NCBI RefSeq assembly: GCF_000382285.1
Contig: NZ_KB907926.1
Span: 310,001 to 374,000, forward strand
Reading direction: 5' to 3'
Length of the DNA stretch: 64,000 bases
Source of the DNA: Solimonas variicoloris DSM 15731
Lineage (GTDB): Bacteria > Pseudomonadota > Gammaproteobacteria > Nevskiales > Nevskiaceae
Shown here: positions 46,256 to 55,875 of the stretch, in pieces
How the letters are laid out: each line of letters begins with the position of its first letter
How positions within the stretch are numbered: the first letter of the stretch is position 1
Made by a program: the position numbers and the translations under genes
The notes under the pieces: generated by a model
What the model was told of the DNA's origin: nothing
Seen by the model: the letters and a program-made list of their open reading frames with translations, nothing else
Database searches by the model: none

Positions 46256-47896
46256 ATGCTTTTGCGGATGGATCGAAAGGCCGCGAGCCTGGCGCTCGCG
46301 CTCGGTGGCGCGTTCGGACCGGCATTGGCCCAGGTCACGCCCGGCCAGGTCGGCGACACATTGAAGCGGCCCGAGCCGCTGAGAGCGACGCCGGCGGCGC
46401 CGCAGATCGAGACCCCGGCGAGCAGCGCGCGCACGGTCGCGCCCGGCGGCCCGACCGTCACCGTCAGCCGCTTCGAGTTCAGCGGCAATACCGTCTTCCC
46501 GACTGCGGAACTGCAGGGCGTGATCGCCGCGTACACGCAGCGGCCGCTGACCCTGCTGGAACTGTACGAAGCCGCCGACCGCGTCACCGACTACTACGTG
46601 GCGCACGGCTACACGCTGGCTGCGGTGACGCTGCCGCCGCAGAAGATCGGCGCCGGCACCGTGCAGCTGCAGGTCAGCGAAGGCCGCATCGCCCACATCG
46701 ACGCCGACCACAACACGCTCTATAGCGACGAGCAGATCCGCCGCTACTTCGGCGCAACGCCGCCGGGCAGCATCTACCGCGGCCACGACGTCGAGGACAG
46801 CGTGCGCACGCTCAACACGCTGCCCGGTCTGCAGGCGCGTGCGGTGCTGCGGCCCGGCACGCAATACGGCACCACGGACCTCGTCGTCCGCGTCGAGGAA
46901 AAACCGGTCGAGGGTTCGATCAACGCCGACAACTTCGGCCGCAAGGACGTCGGCCGCTTCCGCGTCTCGGCGCTCGGCCAGTTCAACAATCCATTCGGCA
47001 CCGAAGACCAGCTGACGCTGATCGCGATGCGCTCCGAGGACAGCCTGCTGACCTACGGTTTTCTGGAGTACGGCCTGCCGCTGAACTTCGGCGGCACCCG
47101 CTTCAAGGTCTCGTACGGCGAAGCGGCGTTCGACGTCGTCGATGCGCCGATCGACGGCCGCAACCGCGCCGGCCGCCTGCTCGTCGAGCATCCGCTGCTG
47201 CGCGGCGGCCCGACCCAGCTCACGCTCAGCGCCGGCGTGTCGCGCACGCTCGCCAACGCCGATTTCACCGGCGCGACCTTCAACAGCACGGCGATCAACC
47301 TCGTCGAGCTCGGCGCGCAGCTGACGCACAGCTACCGCAACCTCGCGGTCACCCAGCTCAACACGACGATCCACAGCAATTTCGAGAGCCAGGACCGCGA
47401 CGATCTGCTCGCCAACGGCAGCCGCGTCACGCACGGCAAAGAACTGCTGCGCTGGGAGCTCGACGTGCAGCACCTGCAGCCGCTGCTCTGGCAGACGCAA
47501 CTGCTGGCGCGCGTCAACGGCGTCTACTCGCCGGATCCGCTGGTCGACACCGAAGCCTACTCGCTCGGCGGTCCGACCAGCGTGCGCGGCTATCCGGCCG
47601 GCGAGATCCGCGGCGACCGCGGCTACTTCGGCTCGCTGACGCTGCGCCGCCCGATCGGCTGGGCGGGGCTGCTCTGGGTGCCGCGCGTGTTCATCGAGGC
47701 CGGCAGCACTTATCTGATCGACGCGCCGGCCGGCATCGACGCCAAGGAATCGCTGAGCGCCACCGGCGTCGGCACCGACCTCGCGTGGGATCGCGTCACC
47801 ATCCGCGCCGACTGGGCCTTCCCGCTCGACAACCGCACGGTCAGCGACCAGCTCGACAGCAGCCGCGTGTTCGCGTCGCTGTCGGTCGCGTTCTGA
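46256..47896 (+). CDS. Two-partner secretion outer-membrane transporter (TpsB; ShlB/FhaC/HecB family)
   Basis: Outer-membrane pore that exports its TpsA partner. The 546-residue protein has a signal peptide, POTRA domains (about residues 60-210: VSRFEFSGNTVFPTAELQGVI, YEAADRVTDYYVAHGYTLAAVTLPPQKI, GTVQLQVSEGRI) and a 16-strand barrel with the loop motif SLGGPTSVRGYPAGEIRGDRG. It ends in a C-terminal Phe (SLSVAF), as outer-membrane barrels do. ATG 46256 follows GGGGGAA. The tpsA gene starts 17 bp later. Confidence 0.92.
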   Translation: MLLRMDRKAASLALALGGAFGPALAQVTPGQVGDTLKRPEPLRATPAAPQIETPASSARTVAPGGPTVTVSRFEFSGNTVFPTAELQGVIAAYTQRPLTLLELYEAADRVTDYYVAHGYTLAAVTLPPQKIGAGTVQLQVSEGRIAHIDADHNTLYSDEQIRRYFGATPPGSIYRGHDVEDSVRTLNTLPGLQARAVLRPGTQYGTTDLVVRVEEKPVEGSINADNFGRKDVGRFRVSALGQFNNPFGTEDQLTLIAMRSEDSLLTYGFLEYGLPLNFGGTRFKVSYGEAAFDVVDAPIDGRNRAGRLLVEHPLLRGGPTQLTLSAGVSRTLANADFTGATFNSTAINLVELGAQLTHSYRNLAVTQLNTTIHSNFESQDRDDLLANGSRVTHGKELLRWELDVQHLQPLLWQTQLLARVNGVYSPDPLVDTEAYSLGGPTSVRGYPAGEIRGDRGYFGSLTLRRPIGWAGLLWVPRVFIEAGSTYLIDAPAGIDAKESLSATGVGTDLAWDRVTIRADWAFPLDNRTVSDQLDSSRVFASLSVAF

Positions 47897-47913
47897 GCTT
47901 CCGGAGTGATCTC

Positions 47914-49593
47914 ATGACTCACCTCGCCAAGACCCACATCGCCGCCGCCGTCGCCCTGCTGGCACCGGCGCTCGCCGCCGCCAATCCGAGTGGCGGTCAG
48001 GTCGTGTCCGGCACCGTCACGATCGGCGGCCAGGGCGGCCGGATGGTCGTCACACAGACTTCTAACAGCGCCATCGTCAACTGGCAGGACTTTTCGGTCG
48101 GCGCCGACGAATCGGTGCGCTTCGATCTGCCGAGCGCTTCGGCGGCGATCCTCAATCGCGTCACCGGCACCGCGGCCTCGAACATCGCCGGCAGCATCAG
48201 CTCGAACGGCCGCGTCTTCCTCGTCAATCCGAACGGCATCGTCTTCGGGCAGGGCGCGCAGATCAACGTCGGCTCGCTGATCGCGACCACGCTCGACATC
48301 AGCGACGCCGACTTCAACGCCGGCCGCTACAAGTTCCAGCAGGGCAGCGGCATGCCCGGCAGCATCGTCAACAACGGCAGCATCGTCGCCGACGGCGGCA
48401 ACGTCATGCTGCTCGCCGACCAGGTGCACAACGGCGGCCTGATCCAGGCCAACTACGGCCGCGTCGCGCTGCACGCCGGCGCCTCGATGACGCTGTCGTT
48501 CGACGAACAGGGCCTCATCAATTACGAAGTCGCCGACAACGACGCACTGCTCGCCGCGCGCTCGCAGAACGCCGGCGTCAGCAACAGCGGCGAGCTGCGC
48601 GCCGACGGCGGCACCGTCTACATGACAGCAGTTGTCGCGCGCGCGCTGATCAAGACCGTCGTCAACAACAGCGGCACCATCTCGGCAACGCGCATGGAGT
48701 CCGGCGAGGACGGCGCGATCGTGCTTTACGGCGCCGGCGGCGACGTCGAAATCAGCGGTGACATCAACGGCGGCTACGTCTACGTCGGCAGCAGCCACGA
48801 TGTCGCCAAGACCGCCGGCGCGTCGCTGCAGCTCTACGCCGACGCGCTCAGCGTCACCGCCGGCGACTCGATCGCGCTGGCTTCGGACGGCACCGAGGGC
48901 AGCAACTCCTATCTCGGCATCGGCGACGGCATCGCCATCGGTTACGACGCCGATCTGCTCGCGCAGATCGAGCGCTTCGCCGCCGCCCATCCGGATCTGC
49001 CGAACCTGATGCCGCGCAGCTACGGCCCGAATGCCGGCTTCGAGGCCGGTGGCAGCGTCGCCCTCGGCGACGTCTACCTCGGCGGCGGCTATCTGTACGT
49101 GCGCGCCGCCTCGGTCAGCGCGCAGCACATCGCGACCGAAGGCAGCTTCTTCTACAACTACCGCCCGACCGGCGATACCAGCAACATCGACCTGGTGCAG
49201 AGCCTCAATCTGCCGATCTCGGCTTCGTCGGTGACGCTCGCCTACGGCGGCGGCGGGTACTCCGGCGACATCAACATCAGCGGCCCGCAGGCCCCGGCAC
49301 TGACGGCCAGCGGCGACGCGGCGAACTACCTGTTCATGACCAACGGCAAGATCAACGGCGCCGGGCAGCTGAGCACCAGCGGCGTGGTCGCCGTGCTCGC
49401 CGGCACCGCCGGCCCCGGTCCCGGCACGCCGGGCGAACCGACGGCCGAGGACGAGGCGACCGCCGAGACCGTCGCCACCATCACCACCGGGCTCGCCCAG
49501 ACCGTGACCGTGCACGATCTGCAGCCGGCCCTGCCGCCGGGCAGCGAGCCGGCGCTGGTCAGCGAAGAATCGCAGGCGACGCAATGCCAGTGA
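47914..49593 (+). CDS. Two-partner secretion exoprotein (TpsA), short filamentous-haemagglutinin type
   Basis: 559 residues, small for a TpsA (often over 1,000). The signal peptide (MTHLAKTHIAAAVALLAPALAAA) precedes the TPS secretion domain: NPSGGQVVSG, SNSAIVNWQDFSVGADESVRF, ILNRVTGTAASNIAGSI, and the hallmark FLVNPNGIVFGQGAQINVG. A beta-helix-like region with repeated NNSG-type turns follows (GSIVNNGSIVADGGNVML, GVSNSGELRADGGTVYM, VVNNSGTISATRM). The last residues are TQCQ, with one near-terminal cysteine. Function and receptor are unknown. Confidence 0.88.
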   Translation: MTHLAKTHIAAAVALLAPALAAANPSGGQVVSGTVTIGGQGGRMVVTQTSNSAIVNWQDFSVGADESVRFDLPSASAAILNRVTGTAASNIAGSISSNGRVFLVNPNGIVFGQGAQINVGSLIATTLDISDADFNAGRYKFQQGSGMPGSIVNNGSIVADGGNVMLLADQVHNGGLIQANYGRVALHAGASMTLSFDEQGLINYEVADNDALLAARSQNAGVSNSGELRADGGTVYMTAVVARALIKTVVNNSGTISATRMESGEDGAIVLYGAGGDVEISGDINGGYVYVGSSHDVAKTAGASLQLYADALSVTAGDSIALASDGTEGSNSYLGIGDGIAIGYDADLLAQIERFAAAHPDLPNLMPRSYGPNAGFEAGGSVALGDVYLGGGYLYVRAASVSAQHIATEGSFFYNYRPTGDTSNIDLVQSLNLPISASSVTLAYGGGGYSGDINISGPQAPALTASGDAANYLFMTNGKINGAGQLSTSGVVAVLAGTAGPGPGTPGEPTAEDEATAETVATITTGLAQTVTVHDLQPALPPGSEPALVSEESQATQCQ

Positions 49594-50435
49594 TGAAACC
49601 GACGAGAACCGCCATGCGCCACCTCCCTGCCCTGTTCGCCGCCTGCGCACTCGCCTGGCTCGCCCCGGCGATCGCCGCCGTGCCGGCGACACCGTCGGCG
49701 AACGCCGCGCCGGCCGCCGGTGAAATCGTCCTGCTGACCGGCCACGGCACCGCGCTCAGCCCCGACGGCGGCAACGTCCGCGACCTCGCCAAGGGCGACA
49801 AGGTCTACGCCGGCGACGTCGTCAACGCCGGCCCCAACAGCTACATCAACGTGCGCTTCAGCGACGGCGCCTTCGTGCTTCTGCGGCCGAACTCGCGCTT
49901 GGCGATCGAGGCCTATGCCTACGCCGGCCCGGCACCGGACGCTGCGGCCAAAGCGGACACCCCGCCCGCGGCCACGCCGCCGGTGCCAGCGGCCGCGCCG
50001 GCGGCGACCGCGCCGTCGTCCGGCGGCGTGCAGCGCGCGTTCCTGCGCCTGCTCAAGGGCGGCTTGCGCACAGTGTCGGGCCTGATCGGCAAGGCCGATC
50101 CGGAGGAATACCGGGTGACGACGCCGGTCGCCACGATCGGCATTCGCGGCACCGACTACTACGCGTATCTCTGCGATCTCGCCTGCGCCAGCGATCCGAT
50201 CATCGTGCAAAGCCTCGAACTGCTGCATCTCGAACAGGGCGTGGCGCTCGGCGCGACGCTGAACGGCGTGCTCGCCGGCAGCATCGCCGTCACCAACGCC
50301 GCCGGGCACACCGAGATCCTCGGCAACGGCCAGTACCTGCTGACGCTGAGCGACGGCCGTCAGATCCGCCTGCCGGAAGAACCGCGCTTCCTGCGCGTCA
50401 CGCCGTTCCCGAATCCGCAGACGATGTGCCCGTAA
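49584..50435 (+). CDS. FecR-domain periplasmic protein linked to the TPS system
   Basis: 283 residues. A signal peptide (MRHLPALFAACALAWLAPAIAA after a short leader) precedes a FecR domain: GEIVLLTGHGTALSP, RDLAKGDKVYAGDVVNAGPNSYINVRFSDGAFVLLRPNSRLAIE. After an Ala/Pro-rich linker comes RVTTPVATIGIRGTDYYAYLC, which recurs in FecR-type proteins next to secretion genes. No sigma factor or TonB receptor adjoins it, so it is unlikely to be a FecR anti-sigma regulator. Its start overlaps tpsA by 10 bp, implying translational coupling. Confidence 0.85.
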   Translation: MPVMKPTRTAMRHLPALFAACALAWLAPAIAAVPATPSANAAPAAGEIVLLTGHGTALSPDGGNVRDLAKGDKVYAGDVVNAGPNSYINVRFSDGAFVLLRPNSRLAIEAYAYAGPAPDAAAKADTPPAATPPVPAAAPAATAPSSGGVQRAFLRLLKGGLRTVSGLIGKADPEEYRVTTPVATIGIRGTDYYAYLCDLACASDPIIVQSLELLHLEQGVALGATLNGVLAGSIAVTNAAGHTEILGNGQYLLTLSDGRQIRLPEEPRFLRVTPFPNPQTMCP

Positions 50436-50455
50436 GCCTGTCGACGGCACGAGCC

Positions 50456-50497
50456 GGCCGCGACCGTCGTGGACACACGAGGGTCGCGGCCTTTTTT
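50456..50497 (+). terminator. Intrinsic terminator of the TPS operon
   Basis: GGCCGCGACC and GGTCGCGGCC form a 10-bp perfect stem with a 16-nt loop, followed by TTTTTT. It lies 20 bp after the FecR-domain gene. Confidence 0.85.
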
Positions 50498-50547
50498 GTC
50501 TCGGGAGCCGCTTTCGCGTCCGCCAGCCGGCGCCGGCCAGCGACGCT

Positions 50548-51717
50548 TCAGGCGCCGATCGCGCGGCGCACCAGTTCGCGGCGCAGCGGGGCGACGGCGT
50601 TGACGGCGGCAAGACCGGCATCGCGCAGGCGGCCGGCGCCCGGCACGCGGAAGGCGCGATACAGGCCGTCGGTCACCGCCAGCATGTCGAGCACGTCGGC
50701 GCGACGCGCGCGCTCGTAGCGCTTCAGCACGCGCGGCGCCGCCCAATCGCGCCCCTCGGCGCGTGCCGCGGCGATCGTGTCGAGCAGGACGGCGACGTCG
50801 CCGAAGCCGAGATTGACGCCCTGCCCGGCGAGCGGATGGACGACGTGCGCGGCATCGCCGACCAGCACTGCGCGCCCGGCGACGTAGCGCTCGGCGTGCT
50901 GCAGCGCCAGCGGAAATTGCACACGCCGCGTGCAAGCGGTGATGGCGCCGAGCACGTGCTGGCTGGCCTCGCCGAGCGCGCGGCAGAACGACTCGTCGTC
51001 GAGCGCGAGCAGCGCCTCGGCCGCGGTCGACGACCAGACGATCGACGAGCGCCCGTCGGCGAGCGGCAGCAGCGCCAGCGGGCCGGTCGGCAGGAAGCGC
51101 TGCCAGGCAGTCTGTCGATGCGGCCGCTCGGTGCGCACATGGCAGACCACCGCGGTCTGCTCGTAGCGGGCGCTGACGGCTTCGATGCCGAGCGCCGCAC
51201 GCAGGCGCGATTCGCGTCCTTCGGCGATGACCAGCAGACGCGTGCGCAGCGTGCCGCCGTCGTCGAGCCGCAGTTCGGCGCCGGCATCGTCGCTCGCCAC
51301 CGCCGCGACCTGCACGCCGGCGCGCGCCACGCCCGCCGGCAGATGCCGCCACAGCACGTCGGCGAGCAGACCGCTCTCGACGATATGGCCCAGCGCCGGC
51401 ACGCGGGCGTCGCCGGCGTCGAAACGCAGGGCGCGTTCCGCCTCGCTCTCCCAGACCTGCATGCGCTGGTACGGCGAGCTGCGCGTGGCCTGCACCTGCG
51501 GCCACACGCCGAGACGTTCGAGCAAAGCCACGCAGGACGGCGCCAGTGCGTAGACGCGCAGATCGTAGTCGTCGCCGGCATCGAGCACGCGCGGTGTCGG
51601 GCCGCCGCGCTCGAGCAGCTGCACGCTCAGACCCTGCTGCGCGAAACCGAGCGCGGCCGCGGCGCCGACCAAGCCGCCGCCGACGACGGCGACGTCGCAC
51701 TGCGCGATCGCGCGCAT
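50548..51717 (-). CDS. FAD-dependent ubiquinone-pathway hydroxylase (UbiI/UbiF/VisC-like)
   Basis: Flavin monooxygenase hydroxylating the ubiquinone ring. The 389-residue protein has the FAD motif VAVVGGGLVGAAAALG, the segment LLVIAEGRESRLRAALGI, and the signature VLVGDAAHVVHPLAGQGVNLGFGD. The GDAAH form matches UbiI/UbiF rather than UbiH (which reads GNAAQ). Which ring carbon it modifies cannot be settled from sequence. Start ATG 51717 overlaps the ubiH stop (TGATG). Confidence 0.88.
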   Translation of the reverse strand: MRAIAQCDVAVVGGGLVGAAAALGFAQQGLSVQLLERGGPTPRVLDAGDDYDLRVYALAPSCVALLERLGVWPQVQATRSSPYQRMQVWESEAERALRFDAGDARVPALGHIVESGLLADVLWRHLPAGVARAGVQVAAVASDDAGAELRLDDGGTLRTRLLVIAEGRESRLRAALGIEAVSARYEQTAVVCHVRTERPHRQTAWQRFLPTGPLALLPLADGRSSIVWSSTAAEALLALDDESFCRALGEASQHVLGAITACTRRVQFPLALQHAERYVAGRAVLVGDAAHVVHPLAGQGVNLGFGDVAVLLDTIAAARAEGRDWAAPRVLKRYERARRADVLDMLAVTDGLYRAFRVPGAGRLRDAGLAAVNAVAPLRRELVRRAIGA

Positions 51718-52940
51718 CAGCCGCCCCGCGCCAGGCGCGGCGTGTCGCCGCCGAAGCCGAGGTTCTGCCACATCACCGCCTGCTTCAGCGGCGGCGCCAG
51801 ATCGAGCGCGAGCAGGCCGAGATGGCGCAGGCCGCGCAGGCCCGGCACGCGGTTCGAGAACAGACGCACCAGATGGTCGGTGAAGCCGGCGACGCGCTCG
51901 CGATCGCGCGCGCGGCGCGCGGCGTAATCGTCGAGCACGGCGGCCACGCCCGGATCGGCGCCGGCCGCGTCGAGCACTTCGATGACGGTGGCGACGTCGC
52001 GCAGACCGAGATTGAAACCCTGCGCCGCGACCGGATGCAGCGACTGCGCGGCGTTGCCGACGAACAGCACGCGCGACGCCTGCAGCGCGTCGCTGAGCAC
52101 GCGCGCCAGCGGATGCGCCTGGCGGCGGCCGAGCTCGACGAAGCGGCCGAGGCGCTCGCCGAAACAGGCTTCGGCGGCGGCGATGAATTCGGCATCGCTG
52201 GCGGCGAGCCGCGCGGCGACCGCCGCCGCCGGCGTGGTCCACACCAGCGAGCAGGTGTGCGCGTCGCGCGTCTTCGGCAGCAGCGCGATCGGCCCTTCCG
52301 GCGTGAAGCGCTCGTAGGCGCAGCCGCCGTGCGGCCGCGTCGTGCGCACGGCGCTGACGATCGCCGACTGCTCGTAGTCGCGGCGCGCGCTGCCGATGCC
52401 GAGCAGCTCGCGCACGCGCGAGCCGGCGCCGTCGGCGGCGATGACCAGCCGCGCACGCAGGCGCTGACCGTCGGCGAGCTGCAGCGTCGCGCCCTCGTCG
52501 TCGCGCTGCAGGCCCTGCAGCTGCGCCGGGCAGTAGAGCGCCGTCGTGCCGAGCGCCTGCAGGCGCTGCCACAGCGCCTGGCCGATCGCACGCAGCGGCA
52601 CGTTGTAGCCGAGCGCGTCGAGGCCGGCCTCGGCGGCGCTGAAGCGGGCTACGCCGAAACGGCCCTGCTCGGAAATGTGCGTCGAGGTGATCGGCGCCGC
52701 CTCGGGCGCCAGCGCGTCCCAGACGCCGAGCGCGGCGAAGATCTGCTGGCTGGCGTGATTGAGGGCGATGCAGCGCTCGTCCCAGCTCGGCGCCGTCGCC
52801 GGCGGCGGCGCCGCCTCGATCAGCGCCACGCGGCGCCCGCCCGGCGCGAGGCCGACGGCGAGGCTGGCGCCGACCAGACCGCCGCCGACGATCGCGACGT
52901 CGAATGCCGGCGGCGGCGCTGCGTCCGTCACCGCGCTCAC
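51717..52940 (-). CDS. ubiH: 2-octaprenyl-6-methoxyphenol hydroxylase
   Basis: FAD monooxygenase for a ubiquinone ring hydroxylation. The 407-residue protein has VAIVGGGLVGASLAVGLA, the DG motif VIAADGAGSRVRELLGI, and VLFVGNAAQSLHPVAAQGFNLGLRD, the GNAAQ variant typical of UbiH. It begins at GTG within the pepP stop (GTGA overlap), so ygfB-pepP-ubiH-ubi hydroxylase form one coupled operon. Confidence 0.92.
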   Translation of the reverse strand: MSAVTDAAPPPAFDVAIVGGGLVGASLAVGLAPGGRRVALIEAAPPPATAPSWDERCIALNHASQQIFAALGVWDALAPEAAPITSTHISEQGRFGVARFSAAEAGLDALGYNVPLRAIGQALWQRLQALGTTALYCPAQLQGLQRDDEGATLQLADGQRLRARLVIAADGAGSRVRELLGIGSARRDYEQSAIVSAVRTTRPHGGCAYERFTPEGPIALLPKTRDAHTCSLVWTTPAAAVAARLAASDAEFIAAAEACFGERLGRFVELGRRQAHPLARVLSDALQASRVLFVGNAAQSLHPVAAQGFNLGLRDVATVIEVLDAAGADPGVAAVLDDYAARRARDRERVAGFTDHLVRLFSNRVPGLRGLRHLGLLALDLAPPLKQAVMWQNLGFGGDTPRLARGG

Positions 52941-54268
52941 GCCGCCATCAGCTTTTCGATTTCAGCGACGGCCTTCGGCACGCCGCCGGTCAGCACGCGC
53001 GGACCGTCGTCGGTCACCACCACATCGTCCTCGATGCGGATGCCGATGCCCCAGTAGCGCTCGTCGACGCCCTCGCTGCCGGGGGCGATGTAGAGACCGG
53101 GTTCGACCGTCATCACCATGCCGGCCTCGAAGCGGCGGTACTCGCCGTCGATCCGGTAGCGGCCGACGTCGTGCACGTCCATGCCGAGCCAGTGGCCGGT
53201 GCCATGCATATAGAAGCGACGCTGTTTGCCGGCCCTGATCAGATCCTTGACGCTGCCCTTGAGCAGGCCGAGATCGACCAGACCTTCAGTGAGGATGCGC
53301 GTCGCCACCTCGTGCGGCTTGCCGACCGACTCGCCGACCTTCAGCGTCTTGATCGCCGCCTCGTTGGCGGCGAGCACGATCTCGTAGACCTCCCGCTGCG
53401 CCTTGCTGAAGCGGCCGCCGACCGGGAAGCTGCGCGTGATGTCGGCGGTGTAGCCGTCGAGCTCGCCGCCGGCGTCGATCAGCAGCAGCTCGCCGTCGCG
53501 CAGCACGTCGTCGTTCTCGACGTAGTGCAGGATGCAGGCGTTGGCGCCGCCGCCGACGATCGAGCCGTAGCCCGGCTGCATGCCATGGCGCAGGAAGTGC
53601 GCCTCGATCTCGGCGCCGACCTGCCATTCGCGCAGGCCCGGCCGCGCCGCGCGCATGGCCAGGACGTGCGCCTCGGCGCTGATCCGGCAGGCCTCGGCCA
53701 GCGTCTTCAGCTCGCTCGCCGACTTGTGCAGGCGCATCTCGTGCAGACTGGTCTCGAGTGCGACGAAGTCGGTCGGCGCCATCGCGCCGCGGCGCGACAC
53801 CTCGCGGATCTCGCGCACGCAGGCGGCGATCTTCGCGTCCCATTCGGGGTGCTCGCCCATCGTGTAGTGCACGCGCGAACGGCCGCCGAGCAGCTGCGGC
53901 AGCTGCTCCTCGAACTCCTCGATGGTGAACGCCTCGTCGACCTCGTAGTCGTGCACCGCGCCCTCGGGCCCGGCGCGACGGCCGTCCCAGATCTCGCGGG
54001 CCGGATCGCGGGAACGCACGAACAGCACGTACTCGGCCTTGTGGCCGTCGACCTTGCGGCCCGGCACCAGCACCAGCATGGCGTCCGGTTCGGGGAAGCC
54101 GCTCAGGTACATGAAGTCGCTGTCCTGGCGGAAACGGTAGTGCGTGTCGCGGGCGCGGATCACCTCGCGCGCCGACGGGATGATGGCGACGCCGTCGCGA
54201 CCGATGCGCTTCATCAGCGCGGCACGGCGGCGGGCGTATTCCTTCAGGGCTGCGGCATTCGGCTTCAT
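52937..54268 (-). CDS. pepP: Xaa-Pro aminopeptidase
   Basis: Removes an N-terminal residue preceding proline. The 443-residue protein has an N-terminal AMP_N domain (YRFRQDSDFMYLSGFPEPDAML) and a pita-bread metallopeptidase domain. The metal ligands are in LLIDAGGELDGYTADITRSFPV (two Asp), HGTGHWLGMDVHD (His), MVMTVEPGLYI (Glu) and GIGIRIEDDVVVT (Glu). It sits between ygfB and ubiH, the standard gammaproteobacterial order. Confidence 0.96.
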   Translation of the reverse strand: MKPNAAALKEYARRRAALMKRIGRDGVAIIPSAREVIRARDTHYRFRQDSDFMYLSGFPEPDAMLVLVPGRKVDGHKAEYVLFVRSRDPAREIWDGRRAGPEGAVHDYEVDEAFTIEEFEEQLPQLLGGRSRVHYTMGEHPEWDAKIAACVREIREVSRRGAMAPTDFVALETSLHEMRLHKSASELKTLAEACRISAEAHVLAMRAARPGLREWQVGAEIEAHFLRHGMQPGYGSIVGGGANACILHYVENDDVLRDGELLLIDAGGELDGYTADITRSFPVGGRFSKAQREVYEIVLAANEAAIKTLKVGESVGKPHEVATRILTEGLVDLGLLKGSVKDLIRAGKQRRFYMHGTGHWLGMDVHDVGRYRIDGEYRRFEAGMVMTVEPGLYIAPGSEGVDERYWGIGIRIEDDVVVTDDGPRVLTGGVPKAVAEIEKLMAA

Positions 54269-54274
54269 GGCATT

Positions 54275-54844
54275 TCAGTGCAGGTGCTGCGACTGCGCGG
54301 GATCGAGCGTCGGCCGCGGGTGCAGCTCCATGTACAGCAGCTGCGCACCGACGCGCACGTACTCGACGAGCTCGGCGTAGGCGGTTTCCTCGATGTCGGG
54401 ATCGTCTTCCTCGCCGACCGCCGCCTGCGTGAACTCGGTCAGATCGCGGACGATCTCGCGCGCGTCCTCGCTGAGCCGCGCGAGGTCGAGGCCCGGGCGG
54501 CTGGCGAAGCCGAACAGAAAGCCCTCGCACCAGCTGACCAGCGCGCGCACGCGCGGCACCAGCGCGACCTCGTCGTCGTCGGGCAGCAGCAGGTCGAACG
54601 CCATGTCGCTGTCCTGCAGCGCCTCGACCGTCTCGCGGCGCAGCTCGACCAGCGCGCGGCGCGTGTCGGGATCGTTCGGCACCGCCTGTTCGTCGTGCTC
54701 GATCAGGCGCAGCAGATCGATCTCGTCGGGCTTGGCGACGCACAGCGCGCCGCACAGCGCGCCGTGGTACTCGGAAGCGTCTTCGCCGTGGCCGATGCGC
54801 GCGAGCGTAGCGGATAGGCGTTCGTAGGCGGAGGAATCGGACAT
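54275..54844 (-). CDS. ygfB: YgfB/YecA (UPF0149) family protein
   Basis: 189-residue acidic protein of the UPF0149 family, with YHGALCGALC, LLLPDDDEVALVPRVRALVSWCEGFLFGF and EETAYAELVEYVRVGAQLLYMEL. YgfB is reported in pseudomonads to influence expression of other genes, but its biochemistry is not clear. It heads the pepP-ubi operon, starting at ATG 54844, with pepP 6 bp downstream. Confidence 0.92.
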   Translation of the reverse strand: MSDSSAYERLSATLARIGHGEDASEYHGALCGALCVAKPDEIDLLRLIEHDEQAVPNDPDTRRALVELRRETVEALQDSDMAFDLLLPDDDEVALVPRVRALVSWCEGFLFGFASRPGLDLARLSEDAREIVRDLTEFTQAAVGEEDDPDIEETAYAELVEYVRVGAQLLYMELHPRPTLDPAQSQHLH

Positions 54845-54917
54845 GGTGCGCATTATAGGCGCCGCGCCCCGCGGCGGCCGATGGCGGTGCATCGGCAACG
54901 CCCTCCGCCAGCGGCGT

Positions 54918-55826
54918 TCAGGCGCCGGCGGCTGCGTCGTCGCCGGCAGCGACGCGATGCAGGGTTGCGGCGAAGTTGTCCGCCAGCGGGCCGCTGTCGC
55001 CGCGCGGACGCAGGATGCCCAGCTCGATCTGCGCCGGCCGGCCGCGCAGCGGCCGGTACTGCACGCCGGCGCGCTGCAGCTGCTGGACCGAGGCCGGCAC
55101 CAGCGCGACGCCCATGCCGCTCGACACCAGACCGATGATGGTCTGCATCTGCCGCGCGCTCTGCGTGATGCGCGGCACGAAGCCGGCGGCGCGGCAGCGG
55201 CTGATGATGAGATCGTAGAGCCCCGGCCCGATGTCGCGCGGCGGCACGATGAAGCTGTCCCTGGCGAGCACACGCAGGTCGACCGCGCCCTCGCCCTGCA
55301 CCGCCGGATGATCGGCCGGCGCTGCCAGCACCAGCGCCTCGCGCAGCACGCGCTCGAAGCGCAGATCCGGCTCGTCGACCGGCGCGAGGCCGATCGCCAG
55401 ATCGAGCCGCCCGGCGCGCAGCTCGCGGATCTGCGCGTCGGTCGTCAGCTCGTGCAGCTGCACCTCGACCCGCGGATAGCGGCTTCGGAAACGCTTCAGC
55501 GCCGGCGGCAGGATGCCGTAGTCGGCGATCGACACGAAGCCGACCGCCAGCGCGCCGACATCGCCTTCGTGGACCTGCCGCGCGCGCTGGCGGGCCTGTT
55601 CGAGACGCAGCAGCGCGGCCCGCACTTCCTCGTAGAACACCACGCCGGCGGCGGTCGGCGTGACGCCGCGGTTGCTGCGTTCGAGCAGCCTGACGCCGAT
55701 CTCGTCCTCGAGCGCCTTGAGCTGGGTCGACAGCGGCGGCTGCGAGACGTGCAGGCGCGCCGCCGCACGCGACAGGCTGCCCTCCTCGACAATCGCCGTG
55801 AAATACCGCAGCTGGCGCAGGTCCAC
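54918..55826 (-). CDS. LysR-family transcriptional regulator
   Basis: 302 residues: an N-terminal winged helix-turn-helix ([42 protein letters not shown]) and a C-terminal periplasmic-binding-like effector domain ([42 protein letters not shown]). I chose GTG 55826, which gives the usual [10 protein letters not shown] beginning; TTG 55835 is an alternative. It is divergent from ilvD with a 106-bp gap containing an inverted repeat, so it probably controls ilvD and itself. The effector is unknown. Confidence 0.9.
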   Translation of the reverse strand: MDLRQLRYFTAIVEEGSLSRAAARLHVSQPPLSTQLKALEDEIGVRLLERSNRGVTPTAAGVVFYEEVRAALLRLEQARQRARQVHEGDVGALAVGFVSIADYGILPPALKRFRSRYPRVEVQLHELTTDAQIRELRAGRLDLAIGLAPVDEPDLRFERVLREALVLAAPADHPAVQGEGAVDLRVLARDSFIVPPRDIGPGLYDLIISRCRAAGFVPRITQSARQMQTIIGLVSSGMGVALVPASVQQLQRAGVQYRPLRGRPAQIELGILRPRGDSGPLADNFAATLHRVAAGDDAAAGA

Positions 55827-55839
55827 TATTCGCAATCCC

Positions 55840-55875
55840 TATATCGGCCTTCTCGATATTGTATTAGCCGATATA
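55840..55875. promoter_or_regulatory. Inverted repeat in the lysR-ilvD intergenic region (candidate LysR operator)
   Basis: TATATCGGC (55840-55848) and GCCGATATA (55867-55875) are perfect inverted 9-mers separated by 18 bp. The spacer carries another partial copy (CGATAT). The arms and position just upstream of both start codons fit a LysR-type regulatory/activation site pair. Confidence 0.65.
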
